Numbered from the stretch's first letter, positions 51,422 to 63,755 are shown. The stretch is DNA of 64,000 bases from Phanerochaete sordida (GCA_019973155.2 BPQB01000029.1:310001-374000); one strand, 5' to 3'. Numbers and translations are program-made. The notes: generated by a model not told the origin, from the sequence alone.

Positions 51422-51820
51422 TGGAATAGGAGGACGCTAATCTTGTACAATATCCGGAATCTCTACCTCTCGACGTATATCCAGCCTAGTCATCGCACGT
51501 TTGAGGTCCGGTGCAGCGCGAAGTCACCATGACCCGTGCTACACCGGGGTGGGACGAGCGACCCGCGCTCCGGGGGCTCGAGATTGGGACGGAGATAGCG
51601 ATCTCCTTTCCGGCGAACGTTCGCTCCCGTAGCGCATTGCCTCGTTGCCTTGAGTCCTCCTGAGTCTTCCAACTCGAGGGCGTTGGGGCCCGACGTCGCC
51701 ATATAACGGCCGGATGCTGGGCGCTTACGCCAATTTGTGACTTCATCCACAACCACAACCACCGCAGACAGCGCCCGTCGTCTGCGAGCAACCCAGCCCT
51801 TGTCGTCTTCAATCTGTTAT
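51422..51820. other. Intergenic, no gene seen
   Basis: 3' flank of ARPC5 and the promoter of the F-box/WD gene. Confidence 0.4.
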
Positions 51821-54509
51821 ATGCCCCATAGCCTATCCAGCGCATCCCTCCACAAAGACACGCACAAGCACAAACAGACGACCTCGAACAAGCACGGCAG
51901 CCAACATGGACGCCCCGACCCTGCTCAATTCAGGCTGCTCGAGCTTCCTGCCGAGTCCCTCACACATATCACGTCGTTCCTCGACCCCATCTCTCTCCTC
52001 GCGCTCGGCCGCACCAACCAGAGGCTGCACGAACACATAGAGGACGAGAATACATGGCGCCGGGCCTACGTCAATCAGTTCCTGGGGATTTCCCCTGAGG
52101 GCGACATCTACGAGTCGTCGAGCCCGACAGGCAGCCCCGGGAAGGCCCTGATGCTACGCAGGGAGGAGGTCACTTGGAAACGGGAGTTCGTGCGCAGGTG
52201 GAATCTCAAGAGGTCAGTCAAGTCCCTATCTACGCAGGCCAAGGCTCACGCTTTCGCATTCGCAGACGATGGGAGAACATCCGCCCCTCCACGATCAGCC
52301 ACACTCCCGTCCACTCAGCCGTCGCTGAGATGCACCTCATGCCCTCTGCGTCGCCCGATCCCGCGCTGCTGACCGCATCGCTGCGCTACGGCATCGTCGC
52401 CCGGTCGCTTCCCCTGAAGGGCAAGACTCTGCGCGGGTTCTTGGACGCCTCGGGGACGCTGAACGGCATTGGGCACGGCAACCCTAACGCCGAGTTCTCC
52501 CCGGACGTCTCGCGCTGCGTCATGTCCGCCGATGGCGGTACCGCGCGAGTCCTCTGGGGCTTCCGCACCGGGGCGGTCGCCGTGACCACTGCCCCGAAGG
52601 CCATGGATGCCGCCCGTGCCGTTGGCGCGCGCTGGCTCCGTTGCGCTATCAACGACGCGCACGAAGGTGCAGTAGAGGACGCCGCCTGGGGTGTAGAGCC
52701 GGGCAACGCCCCCAGGTTCTTTGTCACCGGCGGCGCTGACGGTCGCGCGAAGATCTGGGACGCGAAGCGCGTCTCCTGCGTATGGACGTCGCAGCTGAAA
52801 CCTGGGCAACTTTTGAGGGATCCTATTGTCAAGATCGCTGTCGACATCGCTGCAGGCGTAGTCGCGGCCGCACTCAAGAGCGGAGAATCCGTGGTTTGGA
52901 CCGGGTTCTCGACATTCTTCGACGAGTCTACGAAGTCGATCGACGACAGTTCTATCAAGGAGATTCGCGTTCCTGCTCCGAAGAGCAGCGTTTCCTCGGG
53001 CCCCTACGCCGACGCTCATGCGACAATGACGATCACAGCCTTCCACCTGTTCTGCGAGTCCCCCTCGCAGATCTCGCTCCTCGCTTCGTATAACGGCGAG
53101 CCACGCCTGACTCGCAGTGCTGTCAGCCTTCCTACGGGTTCCGTCGAACAGACCGTCTTTGGCGACGACGCGACTGGTGCGGTCACTGCCACTTGCCCCG
53201 TCTTCGCATCGAAGCCGGGTGACCATAGCTTCGTCCTCGCGGGAGACCAGCTTGGTTCAGTCAGCGTCTTCCCATGGAACGGCATCCCGACTTTGTCCAC
53301 TTCTCCTCAGCCCATACGCTCTGTTCCCGCCATACGCAAATTCCAGGCCCACGACGGCGGGGCGGTCACTGCCCTCGTCTGGACGCCAACTGCGATCATC
53401 ACCGGCTCCTCTGTGGGCACCCTGCGCGCCTTCGATTCGCTTACCCTGCTGTCTATGCGCGGCTTTACCTACCCGACGGTGCGCAATAATGTCGAAGACC
53501 ACGTGAAGGGTATTGTGGTCGAGCGCGACTTCTTCGCCGCCAGCATTGGGGACCGCATCGTCGCCTGGCGCGGAGAACCTCAGGGCAAGACTCACAAGGT
53601 TCCGAAGGGCAAGGGCACCAGCCGGTCTTCGAACGCCATCGCTAAGTGGCATCGTAAGTGAGCTCTCCTTGTAATGCTTACAGTCGGCTGACTCTGCTTG
53701 CAGAACAAGTTGAGATTTCGCGAGAGATCAAGGAGTCTCGTCGCGAGCTGGAATACGAGCACGAGCACGTTCAGCAAGGTTATGGCCGTGCACGCGAGCA
53801 GAACCACACGCTGGAGCACCTCGGCCTCACCGAAGTTGAAGCAGTCGAGTATGTCCTCATGCTCAGCCGCGACGAGGAAGAGCGCCGTCGCCTCGAGCAG
53901 AACCGCGACGAGTTCGAGGTCTTCGGTGGCGACTTCGATGAGGACGTTCAGACTCCCATCACCTCGCCGCCAAGCTTCCTCGACACGGCCTCGTCCAGCA
54001 CGAACCGCTACGGTTTCCCCAACCGCGCGCAGTTCGCGCCCTCCTCGTCCATGGCGAAGATTCAAATCTCGCCGCGCGTGCGCCCCGAGCCCACGGAAGC
54101 AGGCTTCTCCTGCAGCCCCCTCTCGCGCTCCGTCTCCGGATCGCTCTCCTCGTCGATATCCTCGTCGCGCGGCCTCTCGCGCACAAGCAGCCAGGCGCCG
54201 TCGCGCGGCGACCCCACGCAGTTCCCCGCGATGGCCGCGACGCCGACGCGCCGCTCGATCTCGGGCAGCCCCGCGTCGGCGCGCAGCGCGTGGAGCACGC
54301 CGCTGCGCGCGGCGCACTCGGAGGGGCCGTCGTCGCCCCGCGCGTCCGCCTCTGTCGCGGGCTCGCCGGCGGCGCCGCGCGCCCCCGGCGTGTCGCTCCT
54401 GTCGGAGAAGTTCGCGGAGGCGATGGCGGTAAGGGAGGAGGACGAGGACCTGCGCTATGCGCTTGAGCTCAGTCTCGCTGAGGCGCGGAGCCGTGGGGAG
54501 GGGGTGTGA
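51821..54509 (+). CDS. F-box/WD-repeat protein with C-terminal UIM motifs (Ufo1-like)
   Basis: Exons 51821-52212, 52266-53653 and 53704-54509 give 861 aa. An F-box lies at about residues 43-90 (LLELPAESLTHITSFLDPIS, LHEHIEDENTWRRAYV). A WD-repeat propeller follows in exon 2, with recognisable repeat ends FVTGGADGRAKIWDA and TALVWTPTAIITGSSVGTLR. Exon 3 starts with a Glu-rich coiled coil, then a UIM-like stretch (VEAVEYVLMLSRDEEE), a Ser/Pro/Arg-rich linker, and a clear ubiquitin-interacting motif at the end (DEDLRYALELSLAEARS). F-box plus WD repeats plus C-terminal UIMs is the layout of yeast Ufo1, an SCF subunit that targets Ho endonuclease and others. The start at 51821 is the first in-frame ATG; an ATG at 51906 is in another frame. 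Confidence 0.88.
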
Positions 54510-55780
54510 ACGGCCTGATTGTGGTTTGTCCAGAGTTCCGCTGGTACCGTCGTGCACATGAATATGTTTTTGGCTTATGAATGCTTCGCAGTTTATGTTT
54601 CCTTTCTCCTAGCTTGTGGCTTATTCGCACCTAATGTCTTCTACAGTTGACTCGTATGTTATGCAACATGTCGCGTATATTCCAGAGCAGGGCATGATCA
54701 GGTGATGTAAGTATCTGCTACTTACCGAGTAAGAAGCTAAGGCTTATGTCGGTAAGAGGCCACTATTATTTGGCTACATTCAACTACTGGCTTTCCACTT
54801 CAAGGTAAATTGAGCCCCCTGTAGTCAGCTAGCCTGCACCTGTCTGCATACGAAGATGCCCCTTCTTGTCCTCCTGACCATACTGTACAGTAAGCAAAGT
54901 CTTGGCGGAGCGGGGCAGGTTAGACTTTGAGCCAATCGAGGGCCGAGTGCTCGCCGGCGGGCACTCGTAGCGTCGCCGGTCTCGAGGATTACTGACTACC
55001 CGGTGGTCATCGATCGTCAGGATTTCGAGCACAATACCACGCAGGGAGTATGGCGGCCGACGCTGGAGGCTGCCGTCGGGCCCGATGTCGCGTCGATGGA
55101 CTAAGGCTGCGCGGTCGCTGCTCTTGGCTCATGCAAGCCCCGCCCAGTGGTAAGCTGCACAGGAATTATGGCCTCAGCTCTGTGTTGACAAGGCTCCAAA
55201 AGGTGCGAGTTCATTATTCAGCACACTGCACATGCGCGTGTGGGTCTGTATTGGAGGAGTGACCATGGAAGATCCATCGCACACCGTAACTACGGCGGCG
55301 TTATGCAGCGCCCGTCGCGACGATGCTTCGTTGCGGTCCCGCTGCGGGCTCGGAGGGCCGTCGAGTGTCAAAAGCTCGAGCTTTAGGAAGACACCGCACA
55401 AAATCCTACGCAGCGTTTGAGGTGATGAGAGTGTAATGCATTTTTAATCGTTATTTTTACAGCGAGGCAGCGGAGGAGGAGCCGTTCGCGACGAGGATGC
55501 GGAGAACGACGTCTAGACCGCGCAGGCACCGAGCGCGCACCCGCTTCCGATCAGGGCGATCAGTAAGCCCGGATTACCGCCAGCCGAGGATGTGTCATTA
55601 TGTTTGTTTGTTGAACTTGCCCACGTCGTTCCGCTGTCTCTTCCTCTTCCTCAAAGCTGTCTGCCGTCCCGTTCTTGCTCTGTGACACCTGCCACTCGTT
55701 TTCACCTGCTCTCATTAGTGTATTCACTGTCTTTACTTGCTGTGCTCCCTGTCCCAATACCCGTCAAAACGCTACACAAG
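54510..55780. other. Long intergenic region, no gene supported
   Basis: 1.27 kb with only short ORFs. A C/T-rich tract (tcttcctcttcctc, around 55645) and a cluster of pyrimidines precede the ATG of the next gene and mark its promoter. Confidence 0.45.
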
Positions 55781-56733
55781 ATGCTGTTCAACAAGTCCAT
55801 CTTCGCCACTTTTGCATTGGCGGCAGCGGTCGCCGCCCGACCGCACGACGTCGCCCAGCACCACCATGCCGCTGCCGGCGGCCCGCACGTGGACCCCGCT
55901 CATAATAGCACACTGCTCAAGCGCGGCCAAAGCTTCCAGAGCGTGCGCCTGAGCATGTACTATCCCGAGACCGGGAACCAGGTCGCCTGCGGAGGCTATT
56001 ACCACGATAATGACATGGTACGCATTCTATCATCCTGCGGTTGTGCAAAACCTGACAAATGTTCTCGCAGATTGTCGCGCTCAATGCAGCAGTGAGTCTC
56101 ATCTAGGACGCATTTCTTTGCACGAGCTCACAAACTTCGATAGCAATTCGAGGCCGCGAACGGCGCAATGTGCGGCCAGCAGATCACGCTCACGCGCAAC
56201 GGCAAGAGCGTACAGGCGACCATCGTCGATGAGGTACGCGCTACGCTCCCGTCTACGCGCTCTGCCGCGTCCTCACGCTACCGCAGTGCCCCTCGTCCAG
56301 CTGCCCGTACGGCGGCCTCGACTGCTCGCCCGCGATCGCGAGCGCACTGGGCTTCTTCAATGACCTCGTGTGGGACGGCGCGTGGACCATCGGCGGCGGC
56401 GATCCCGCGCCGGCGAGCTCCTCGCAGGCGCCTCCGCCCCCGCCGTCGCCGTCAAAGACCAGCTCGACGCCGCCCCCGCCCCCGCCGTCCTCGACGTCGA
56501 AGTCGCATACCACTACCACGACTACGTCCTCGAGCACCCCCTCGTCCACGCCCGCATCGACCTCGTCCACTGTCTCGTCATCCAGCTCGTCCAGCTCCAG
56601 CGCCGCGTCCGCTGCCTCTTCCGCCGCCGTTACTCCGACGCCCACTGCGACTCCTGCTTCGAACATCGCGAACCTTTACACGAACATTGTAAACATGGCG
56701 CTGCTCGCGGCTGCAAGCGAAAATACCCATTAG
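55781..56733 (+). CDS. Secreted double-psi beta-barrel protein with Ser/Pro/Thr-rich tail
   Basis: Exons 55781-56017, 56071-56091 (21 nt), 56144-56233 and 56287-56733 give 264 aa. A signal peptide (MLFNKSIFATFALAAAVAA) is followed by a His-rich pro-region ending LLKR, a possible Kex2 site, and a DPBB domain: MYYPETGNQVACGGYY, IVALNAAQFEAA, MCGQQITLTRNGKSV, CPYGGLDCSPAIASALG. The last 110 residues are Pro/Ser/Thr-rich with long Ser runs, probably O-glycosylated and wall-associated. It ends NIANLYTNIVNMALL, too weak for a GPI signal. Related to secreted RlpA-like/expansin-like fungal proteins. A decayed paralogue lies about 5 kb away on the other strand. Confidence 0.88.
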
Positions 56734-57109
56734 CCCGCTCCTTAGCTTCGCGTCCACTCCAACCCCGCGCTTCTGATGGCCAACCGTAGTGTTATTGAGC
56801 TACTTAGCTGCGGATCGGCAGCTTTTCGCTCGAGTACCCTGGTCGCTGGGCACTTATACTACCTAATTCTTTGAACCGACTGTCCGACAGCCCATATTTT
56901 CTTTGGTAATTTGGAGTGTATCAGCAGCTCGGGAGTGAGCCATTGAGCGCCGCATGGAGGTATGCAAAATGTAAGTATGTGATATCAGGGACAACTTCTC
57001 CGGCGAATGCGCTCTGCCCCTCGTTCAAAGGTCATCCAGAGTGAAATAATGGAGAGAATGAGCTATCAGTCTAGGTTGAATGGTATCGACTGGGACTGTG
57101 ACACGACTC

Positions 57110-57150
57110 GTCCATCTAGCGACGGCGTCCATCTAGCGACAGCGTCCATC
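57110..57150. repeat. 17-bp tandem repeat, 2.4 units
   Basis: gtccatctagcgacggc, then the same with one change (acagc), then gtccatc. Confidence 0.85.
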
Positions 57151-57369
57151 TTCCTCCAAAGTATTGATAATGGGGAAAGTATAAACGACAAGCACCGACG
57201 GGGCTGATACTTGCGACTAGTAGGAGCTATAGAAACTATACTGCGCAAAAAACAGGTGGGTGAGCAATCGGACTATAAACCCTTCGCAACTAAATCCTTG
57301 AGCCCCACGCTCTCCTTCAGACGGTATATTAGGGCCCACCGATCTATCGAGGCTATCTCAGTCGGCCGC

Positions 57370-57750
57370 CTAATTGCTCGCCTTTGCCGGAGGCGCAAGA
57401 GGAAATTTGGCCACGCCTGCAAGTAAGTACAGTGAAATGGCTCCGGGTCCTCTGATGGCGCGCGATATGCTCTGGTGAGGCTGGAAATCTGGACAGCTGA
57501 TAAATCGTAGACTCGAAAATGTCTGCAGATTGTAGCAGAGTGTGTCGACGAGGACAACGTCGAAGTCGATAGCGTTACAAGTCAAGTTCTTCGCGTCACT
57601 GGTGTACCCTGCAACCTGTGCAATGCCGAGCATGAAATCAGGTTTTGGATCTGGATGGCTCACACCTGTATCGCCTGCGACATTGAAGGAGGAGGAGAGG
57701 GTCAATAGAATGGGGGAGGTAGACCATTCGGTGCCGGGAGCAGGCTGCAA
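57370..57750 (-). CDS. Possible exon of an unresolved gene
   Basis: A 126-codon minus-strand ORF whose composition looks protein-like (FNVAGDTGVSHPDPKPDF, NAIDFDVVLVDTLCYNL). I could not connect it to other exons and recognise no family; it could be spurious. Confidence 0.25.
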   Translation of the reverse strand: MQPAPGTEWSTSPILLTLSSSFNVAGDTGVSHPDPKPDFMLGIAQVAGYTSDAKNLTCNAIDFDVVLVDTLCYNLQTFSSLRFISCPDFQPHQSISRAIRGPGAISLYLLAGVAKFPLAPPAKASN

Positions 57751-58005
57751 TTTGAAGCGTGCTATACATCACATACAGTCTCGACGGTGTCATCACCCTG
57801 TCAGACGGCGGTGTCTACTCCCCATACTTGATTGCTGGGTTGTCCTGATCGGATAAGCGAGTGTTGCATGCGTGACTCGGATCAGGACTAGTACTGCCTC
57901 CGCGGCTGCCTCCCGTAAGCATCCTCCCTCGCTATCTCGCTGCGTTCTGCTTTTTGGCGAGAGTTTGGACTGAGATACTGGTATCTTAGTCTAGTGCTCC
58001 ATGAT

Positions 58006-59046
58006 TTACACCCTGATGGAGCACACAGAGAGCGTGGGCTGCCAGGTTCCTCTCGAGACATGCTCGAGAGAATGCAACACAATATTCTCGAAACCTATGC
58101 CTCCGGGACCGATACGCCACGGATCGGGGACCGAGTCCGCACTGCGCGCGTTCTTCTGGAAGCAAGACATTGTATGATCAAATGCTTGTTTATGAATTAA
58201 GACGATCCACGTACTTGCGTCATATTCTTGATCGCGAGACAAACGCGCTGCAGTAGTTTGGCCTTCGACACCGGCTGGCGATTTTTCTTGTGGTCGAGGA
58301 CATTGATCGCCTCGTCGAAAGTAGGGCTACCTGGATACTATTACCAGATCGGATTGCGATAAAGATGAGCGTTTGTAGAACTGGCACTCACATTGATCCG
58401 AAGGTGTATTTTTTCTGCGGATGTGCCAGGCGGCACCGCAGGCTGTTCGTCCCAGCTCGCAGGTATGTTTGCCATATCAATCAGAACGTGCCACGGGTAT
58501 ATCGGAACGCCGTGATGCAAACTATAGTCAATCGTGGGCTGGGCTTTGAAAGAGTTTCCTCTTCCAGTATAGCGACGTTGGGGGATCTCCCGGAATGGGG
58601 CTAGTTCTGCATCGGAGCCTCCTTGAAGTCCACGAAGAAATCTTGGATCTTGCGTGCACCTCATCCCATAGGGAACTATATCATTGCTTACGCTGTCCTG
58701 CTGCCCTGGGGATTTTTGAGTCATTTTTAACGACGGGCTGACTTGTGCGCCATCCATGACCGGTGCAGTAGCCCAAGCGGTTACGTTGGAGGGTCCGACG
58801 ATGCCGATGTCGTGTCTAGATGCTTCGTACACAGTATTCAACAGAGCAGCTTGGCGCGGCAAATTGATTAAAGGCACAGGAGGGGGCAGGCCGGTCAAAT
58901 CGACTCTTCGTGCGACCTGCAGTACATCAAATAAGCGGTGTTGCTGCTGTGACTTATGAAGCACGTACAGAGTAAGGGGTAAGATATTTGAGCAAATTGG
59001 GCCTCTCCGGTAGCGATATCGAGCCCTGTGGCCCGTTGGGGTCCAT
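58006..59046 (-). CDS. Hypothetical protein of unknown family, four exons
   Basis: Exons 59046-58969, 58916-58392, 58337-58215 and 58155-58006 give 291 aa. All introns are phase 0 with donors GTACGT, GTGAGT, GTACGT and acceptors CTGCAG, AATAG, TTCCAG. The protein starts MDPNGPQGSISLPERPNLL, is Pro- and Gln-rich in the first half, and has a compact second half (HHGVPIYPWHVLIDMANI, PGSPTFDEAINVLDHKK, AKLLQRVCLAIKNM) ending in a Gly-rich stretch (RIGPGGIGFENIVLHS). I see no signal peptide, membrane segment or known domain. The perfect frame through four exons in an otherwise gene-poor area makes it a credible gene, probably lineage-restricted. Confidence 0.7.
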
Positions 59047-61187
59047 CTTGACTAGGACTATCACGGCTTTGGGAAGGCTGGAAAATTCGAGTGTTCATGA
59101 ACGAGCTTAGCCATAGTAAAAGCAGCAGACCTGGATGATAGCGAGGCACAGTACGAGGTGAGCGGCGCATTATACGTGAGCAGTCATTTGGTACTGCGGA
59201 GCGGCCAATAACCAAACTACCACGATGGGGGAGACCCTGGGCAGAAAATTGCGCACTTAGCCCTGAAACTTGTAGGTATCCATGTGGGCTCGTGCCATCT
59301 ACCGGCCCCCGCTAAGGCGTCACCTGTCGCGTGGAATACACGCGGATTTGAAGTACCTGAACGCATGCCAGTGGTTGTCAGTACGTGAATGAACTGTGGC
59401 CATACCAGCAGCCGCTAGAGGCACGTTCTTGCCTCTCATTTAATGAGGAGGACTCGGTCGCTTTGCGCGAGGGAAAGACTAACAACATGACCGGCGGTAC
59501 TGGCCATCTCGTAAACAGCTGTTTCCTAATTTTCGTACTTATTGATCCCCATGCGCGGCTGCAGCGAGTGACAGCTTGAGAGTTGATGTCAGCGGCTACA
59601 TCGGATGCATGCAGGGCTGCGCATTGTGTGCCATAGATCAGCGCTACGGTAGATACTGTATTAATACGACCACATCGGATGTCATCAATTATAGACCTGC
59701 CATTCTGTCCGATATTTAACGTCTGTCACCTGTCATAGGGAGCTCATCCGATCATGACGCTAAAGAACTGCCATCGTGTAGAATCGGTTTTTCGGCATGC
59801 GGCGCCACCTCTAACACCGTCGCAACATACGAAGCCCCATGCAGAGCCGAATCGCGCTGCACGCAGATAGTCATCATACCCGACGGTAACTCAGCGTGGA
59901 ATATCAAGGCCACTGTCACTTCAAGACTCCATATCCGCTCTGCTACGTCTACAACATGCATAGCGCATAAGCAGAGACTATCATGCAGAGAAATAGTGCT
60001 ATGCGAACAGCTGCCCATTTTCCATCGCGCCTGCGGCGTTCACCACGTCTACTTACTGCGTAATAGTAGGAGTCAACCCAATGAACGCGTGGCACCGGAT
60101 CGCACGGAACGAGTGGGCTAAATTGACGAAGAGTCGGGAAGGACACCTTAATTTCCCGGGACAGTAGTGCCATCGGAACGCGCGCATATACATGTAGAGG
60201 ACCGGTACTACTAAGTTCAACACATCGGGCATGCAGCAATCATTGATATATGATGGAAAGGCTCAGACTTGCGCCCGTATGGCTAATGACTCCACAGGTC
60301 TACGGATATCTTCTCTGGCCGGTCACATGCTGCGACCGGGTGCAGCTGCGTAAGTGGGGCGCCGTCCGAGACGAAATGTGCTGATTGAACGTAGCAAAGC
60401 CCTGGGTAAATTAGCTTGGTAGGAAGACAACCTCAAGCAGCCACTGGAGCTGTGAAAAGTATACAGATCAGAACAGTGCTGAGGCGAGTGCTTGTATTGC
60501 CGCGATCCGATTTCTACTGTGCTTGTGTAATTTCTAGACGACGTAGAATCCGTAGAAAGGACAGCATTCTATAGAAATGACTCATCTCTACGCTACGTAC
60601 TGCTCAAAAGGAAAGGAGTGAACCGCGGCGAGAACGGCGTCGCCCTGGCGCGCGGATGACCCGGAAACACCGCGTTCTCACAGGTGCTTTGATTTGATCT
60701 CGGACCACGCCTCTCCATGCTTGTGGCTGGAGACATTAGAAAATTTTCTAGACATTCTACCAGAGCAACCAAGTCAGTGTGTTCCTAGTATAGTGGTGGC
60801 GCTACCTCGCTCACCTGCTACTATCACCTCGTACCTCTGGCGAATGGGTGATCTGCGCGATATTAGGCATCTTCCACAGGCTATCAGCCAGTGTAGTGTG
60901 ATGATAGCGGTGGCGAGTAAGCCGCCCGCAAGCGTGCTAGATGAGACGCAGGCTGGACGTTAGCAAGGATCAACATCAATGTTCTCGTGGGTCCCCTAGG
61001 GCCGAGGCACTACAGCGGCGGGACGGCACCCCTGGACCGCCACGCGGTCGGAGGTGCTCGGGGTCCTAAGTGTCAGGGGACCCGCATGGTGAACGAAATG
61101 AGGATTTCCATACTTACTATACGGCATCGGACCAGACGGAGGGATCACATACGTACAGGCCGGGGATTCGGGCACTTCGGGCACTGC
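59047..61187. other. Gene-poor region
   Basis: Apart from the possible exons at 59752-60239 nothing can be supported. GC content is visibly lower than in the gene-dense parts. Confidence 0.4.
59752..60239 (-). CDS. Possible exons of an unresolved gene
   Basis: Two overlapping minus-strand frames read like protein: one around PMALLSREIKVSFPTL and VHWVDSYYYA, which reaches a good donor GTAAGT near 60060, the other around RIWSLEVTVALIFHAE and ALHGASYVATVLEV, ending at TGA 59752-59754. The only acceptor that keeps frame would give a 26-nt intron, too short, so the model is incomplete or the gene is decayed. Confidence 0.3.
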
Positions 61188-61750
61188 TCAGCGGTAGGGG
61201 GGTTGCATACAGTGACTGTGGGGATGTGACGGCCTCGAGGACGGCTGCGGCGAGGGAGCGGCCGTGCTCGAAGACGGCGGAGCCAGGAGACCGTCGGCGA
61301 CGGTCCAGCTGCCCTAGCCGAGGTCTTCGACGAAGCTGGAGTAGCTTGCGAGGGTGGGCGTACAGTTGAGGTCGCCCCACGGGCAGCCGGGGCACTAAGC
61401 CCGGCGTGAGCACACAGCGTCAATGTTGCGTGCAACGGAGACGTACGACATTCAAGATGGCGGCCTCGTGGCTCTTGCCGCTGAACGACATCGTGCTCTG
61501 GCCGCACATGTTTCTGGGCGTTGACGTGGGCATGGATATTGCGAGCGCCACGCATCAGGCGGCGCTCGCGTCCATGTTCAGCACGACAACTTGCGTGGCG
61601 CTGAAGTCAGCAATCGCGGCGCAGTGAGAACTTTGATAGTGCGCACCTAGTCGCCGTTGTGGTAGACGCATGCGACCTTGTTCTTGGTCTCAGGGTAGTA
61701 CAAGCTGAAGCGCGTTTTCTTGAAGGACTGGCCACACCCCTGCTTGAGGC
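61188..61750 (-). pseudogene. Decayed paralogue of the secreted DPBB gene
   Basis: Blocks align in order with the gene at 55.8 kb: GQSFKKTRFSLYYPETKNKVAC (exon 1 end), a VVVLN segment (exon 2), MCGQSTMSFSGKS (exon 3) and CPGCPWGDLNCTPTLAS followed by FVEDLG (exon 4). Disabling changes are visible: TAG replaces the ATG codon at the exon 1 end (near 61650), exon 2 lacks a donor, and TAG at 61314-61316 interrupts exon 4, after which homologous sequence continues (GSWTVADG, then Ser/Pro-rich) to TGA at 61188-61190. No signal-peptide exon is found upstream. Confidence 0.82.
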
Positions 61751-61992
61751 GGGCTATCATTCTGAGTTGCCATAATTCACGCCGTATACGCTTTCCTCCT
61801 CTCTTTGCGCGCCCAGTACGCTGTTCACCCACTCGCGACGACCATGGGCCATTATAGTACCCATGGAAGATATTCCTCGTGCTCGTCCAATTGCCGCGCT
61901 GGGGCGTTCGACGCGGGCGTTACCCTGACGGTCGATGGGGCGATGGGCGCGGCGATACTCCAAGGAACGACCTGGGCCTGCCATGGCGTACA

Positions 61993-63755
61993 TCAAGCAT
62001 GCCTCTGGCTGTCGACAACGTTGACGTCTAGATTTCTGAGGGTTTCCAGGGTGCTCTTGCCCAATCTGGTGCTCGACAGTCGAACTTCCTCGATCGGCCT
62101 GTTCACGGCGCGACGCTGTGTGATCCAGCCAATGAAATCATCCACCGAATGGGAGCATGTGCATGGAACGCCGAGCATGCCGACCGTTGGGGCGGGGAAG
62201 TCTACGTGATCTGGCCTGGTACAGAGGTTGCAGCGGCCAATGTCGATGGCACGGAGATTGTGGAGGCTGGGGACATCCTGCGACAAGACGTCGTTTACAA
62301 ACCTGAGGTCCATGGTTCCGAAGCTGATCTCCTTGACGTCAGAGCAGAGTGCGGCAAGAATCGCGGTACAGTCGGACGCTTGTTCGGCCCATGTGAACGA
62401 AAGCGACCGGATGTCCAAGGTGGAAAGACTATCCTGCAGAATTGAAAGACAGAGGGATGGAGACAGCGAAATGTGGAATTCATTGCGGGGGGCGTAGATG
62501 GTCGGGATCGCGAGTTGCTCGGCGAGACGCTCGGTGGCAGCCTGGGCGGCCACACATAGCGTCCAGCTGGACCTAGAGCATCCAAAGCTAAGACACGCAT
62601 GCGAATACGGGCCTCGTTTCCATGCTGACGTGACTGCAGATGCTATCAGTTGTGCTGCGGACGACAGGCTCGGGGGCTCCTGAGCGGGATCCTCGAAGGC
62701 CATACCGTGCTGAGGAATGTTCGTGACATTGACAAATACCGCAGCTAGCTTGGAGGTCTTTAAGTTCTTGAGCAATGTTCCTGTTGGTTCCAATGCTCCC
62801 GAGAATGCGAGATAATGGAGGGCTGGAAGGGAGACATACGCGACACTTTCAGGCTGGGGCGGCATAGTCCAATTGCCTCCCTCCAGATACAAAGTTTCGA
62901 GGAGCGGAGCAAGCTTGAGGAATGATAGAAGATTACCGATGTTGCATTCCCTTGGCGTCCGATGAGAATATATGCCCGTCCGCGACACAAGCGTCTTCAG
63001 CTTGAGACATTGACGGCTGAGGTGCTGCAGCACATCGTCGTCGAACGTACTCAGTTCGACATGTTGAAGGCTGCGAGCATCAAGAAGAGGGAGCAGTGAC
63101 CGGTAGGGGTTATGGCTGCTGTGCCATGTATGATACCCGAACGATGACGAATACAGAGACGCTTCGGAGAAGAATTGGAGGCGGGGTAGAGAGAGGTACC
63201 GTTGGGGCCAAAGATAATCCTGCAGGCGCTGATACACGCGCTCCGAAGGCTGAAAAGGAAACTCAAAGGAAGAAACGCGTCGTATTTCGTCGAATAGCTG
63301 GCCGAGCTCCCATACGTCGCAGGAAGTGTTGTGGGCGGAGACAAAGAGTGGGCAAGCCTGGGATCTGCCAAGCACCATGCGAAGAAATGCGGGGCTACGA
63401 CCAAGTTCGAAATGCGACCACAGTGGAGGGAATTCCACGGCGACTTTTCTCCAGTGGCGGCAGACGTGTGAGACGAGAAGGATGGAGTCAGTGGTGTGCT
63501 GTCCAGCGCAATATGAACCAACGAGAGCAAAAATCTGGCAAAGAAGTTCTGTAGGAAGGCGACAGAGATACGTGAGCGCGTTCATGCGTCCTGAAACCTC
63601 CGCAAGCTCAGCGTGCAGGCGATCACGCTGCTGCTGCAAGCGAAACCACTCGGGTTCATCTGTGGCGCTTCGACCAGCGACATGCACAACGTAAGCTGAG
63701 ATCGCGGAGGGATAGAGTGGCCTCACCTGATGCTGTCCATAATGAACTGAGCCAT
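61993..63755 (-). CDS. F-box-like/LRR protein
   Basis: Exon 1 63755-63727 (MAQFIMDSI...) and exon 2 63667-61993 give 567 aa. A coiled coil (RLQQQRDRLHAELAEVSGRM) precedes the F-box (LTYLCRLPTELLCQIFALV) and the helix VSHVCRHWRKVAVEFPPLW, a combination seen in hundreds of agaricomycete F-box-like genes. Irregular Leu-rich segments follow (LSRQCLKLKTLVSRTG, LKLAPLLETLYLEGGNW). It probably acts as a substrate receptor of an SCF ubiquitin ligase. The single intron after nine codons was placed because exon 2 has no ATG upstream of the coiled coil; an ATG at 63740 is an alternative start. Confidence 0.85.

Larger units (their letters stand above)
56734..58005. other. Intergenic with a short tandem repeat and a possible minus-strand exon
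   Basis: Holds the 17-bp repeat at 57110 and a protein-like minus-strand ORF at 57370-57750 (both listed separately). Around 57841-57890 there is an imperfect hairpin with arms CCTGATC and GATCAGG. Confidence 0.4.

Noticed and set aside
53592..54557. 321-codon minus-strand ORF opposite the Ufo1-like gene
   Set aside because: Arg/Ala-rich antisense shadow of the Ser/Arg-rich linker.
57841..57890. Hairpin with CCTGATC/GATCAGG arms as a MITE or terminator
   Set aside because: Arms are short and imperfect and no target duplication is visible.
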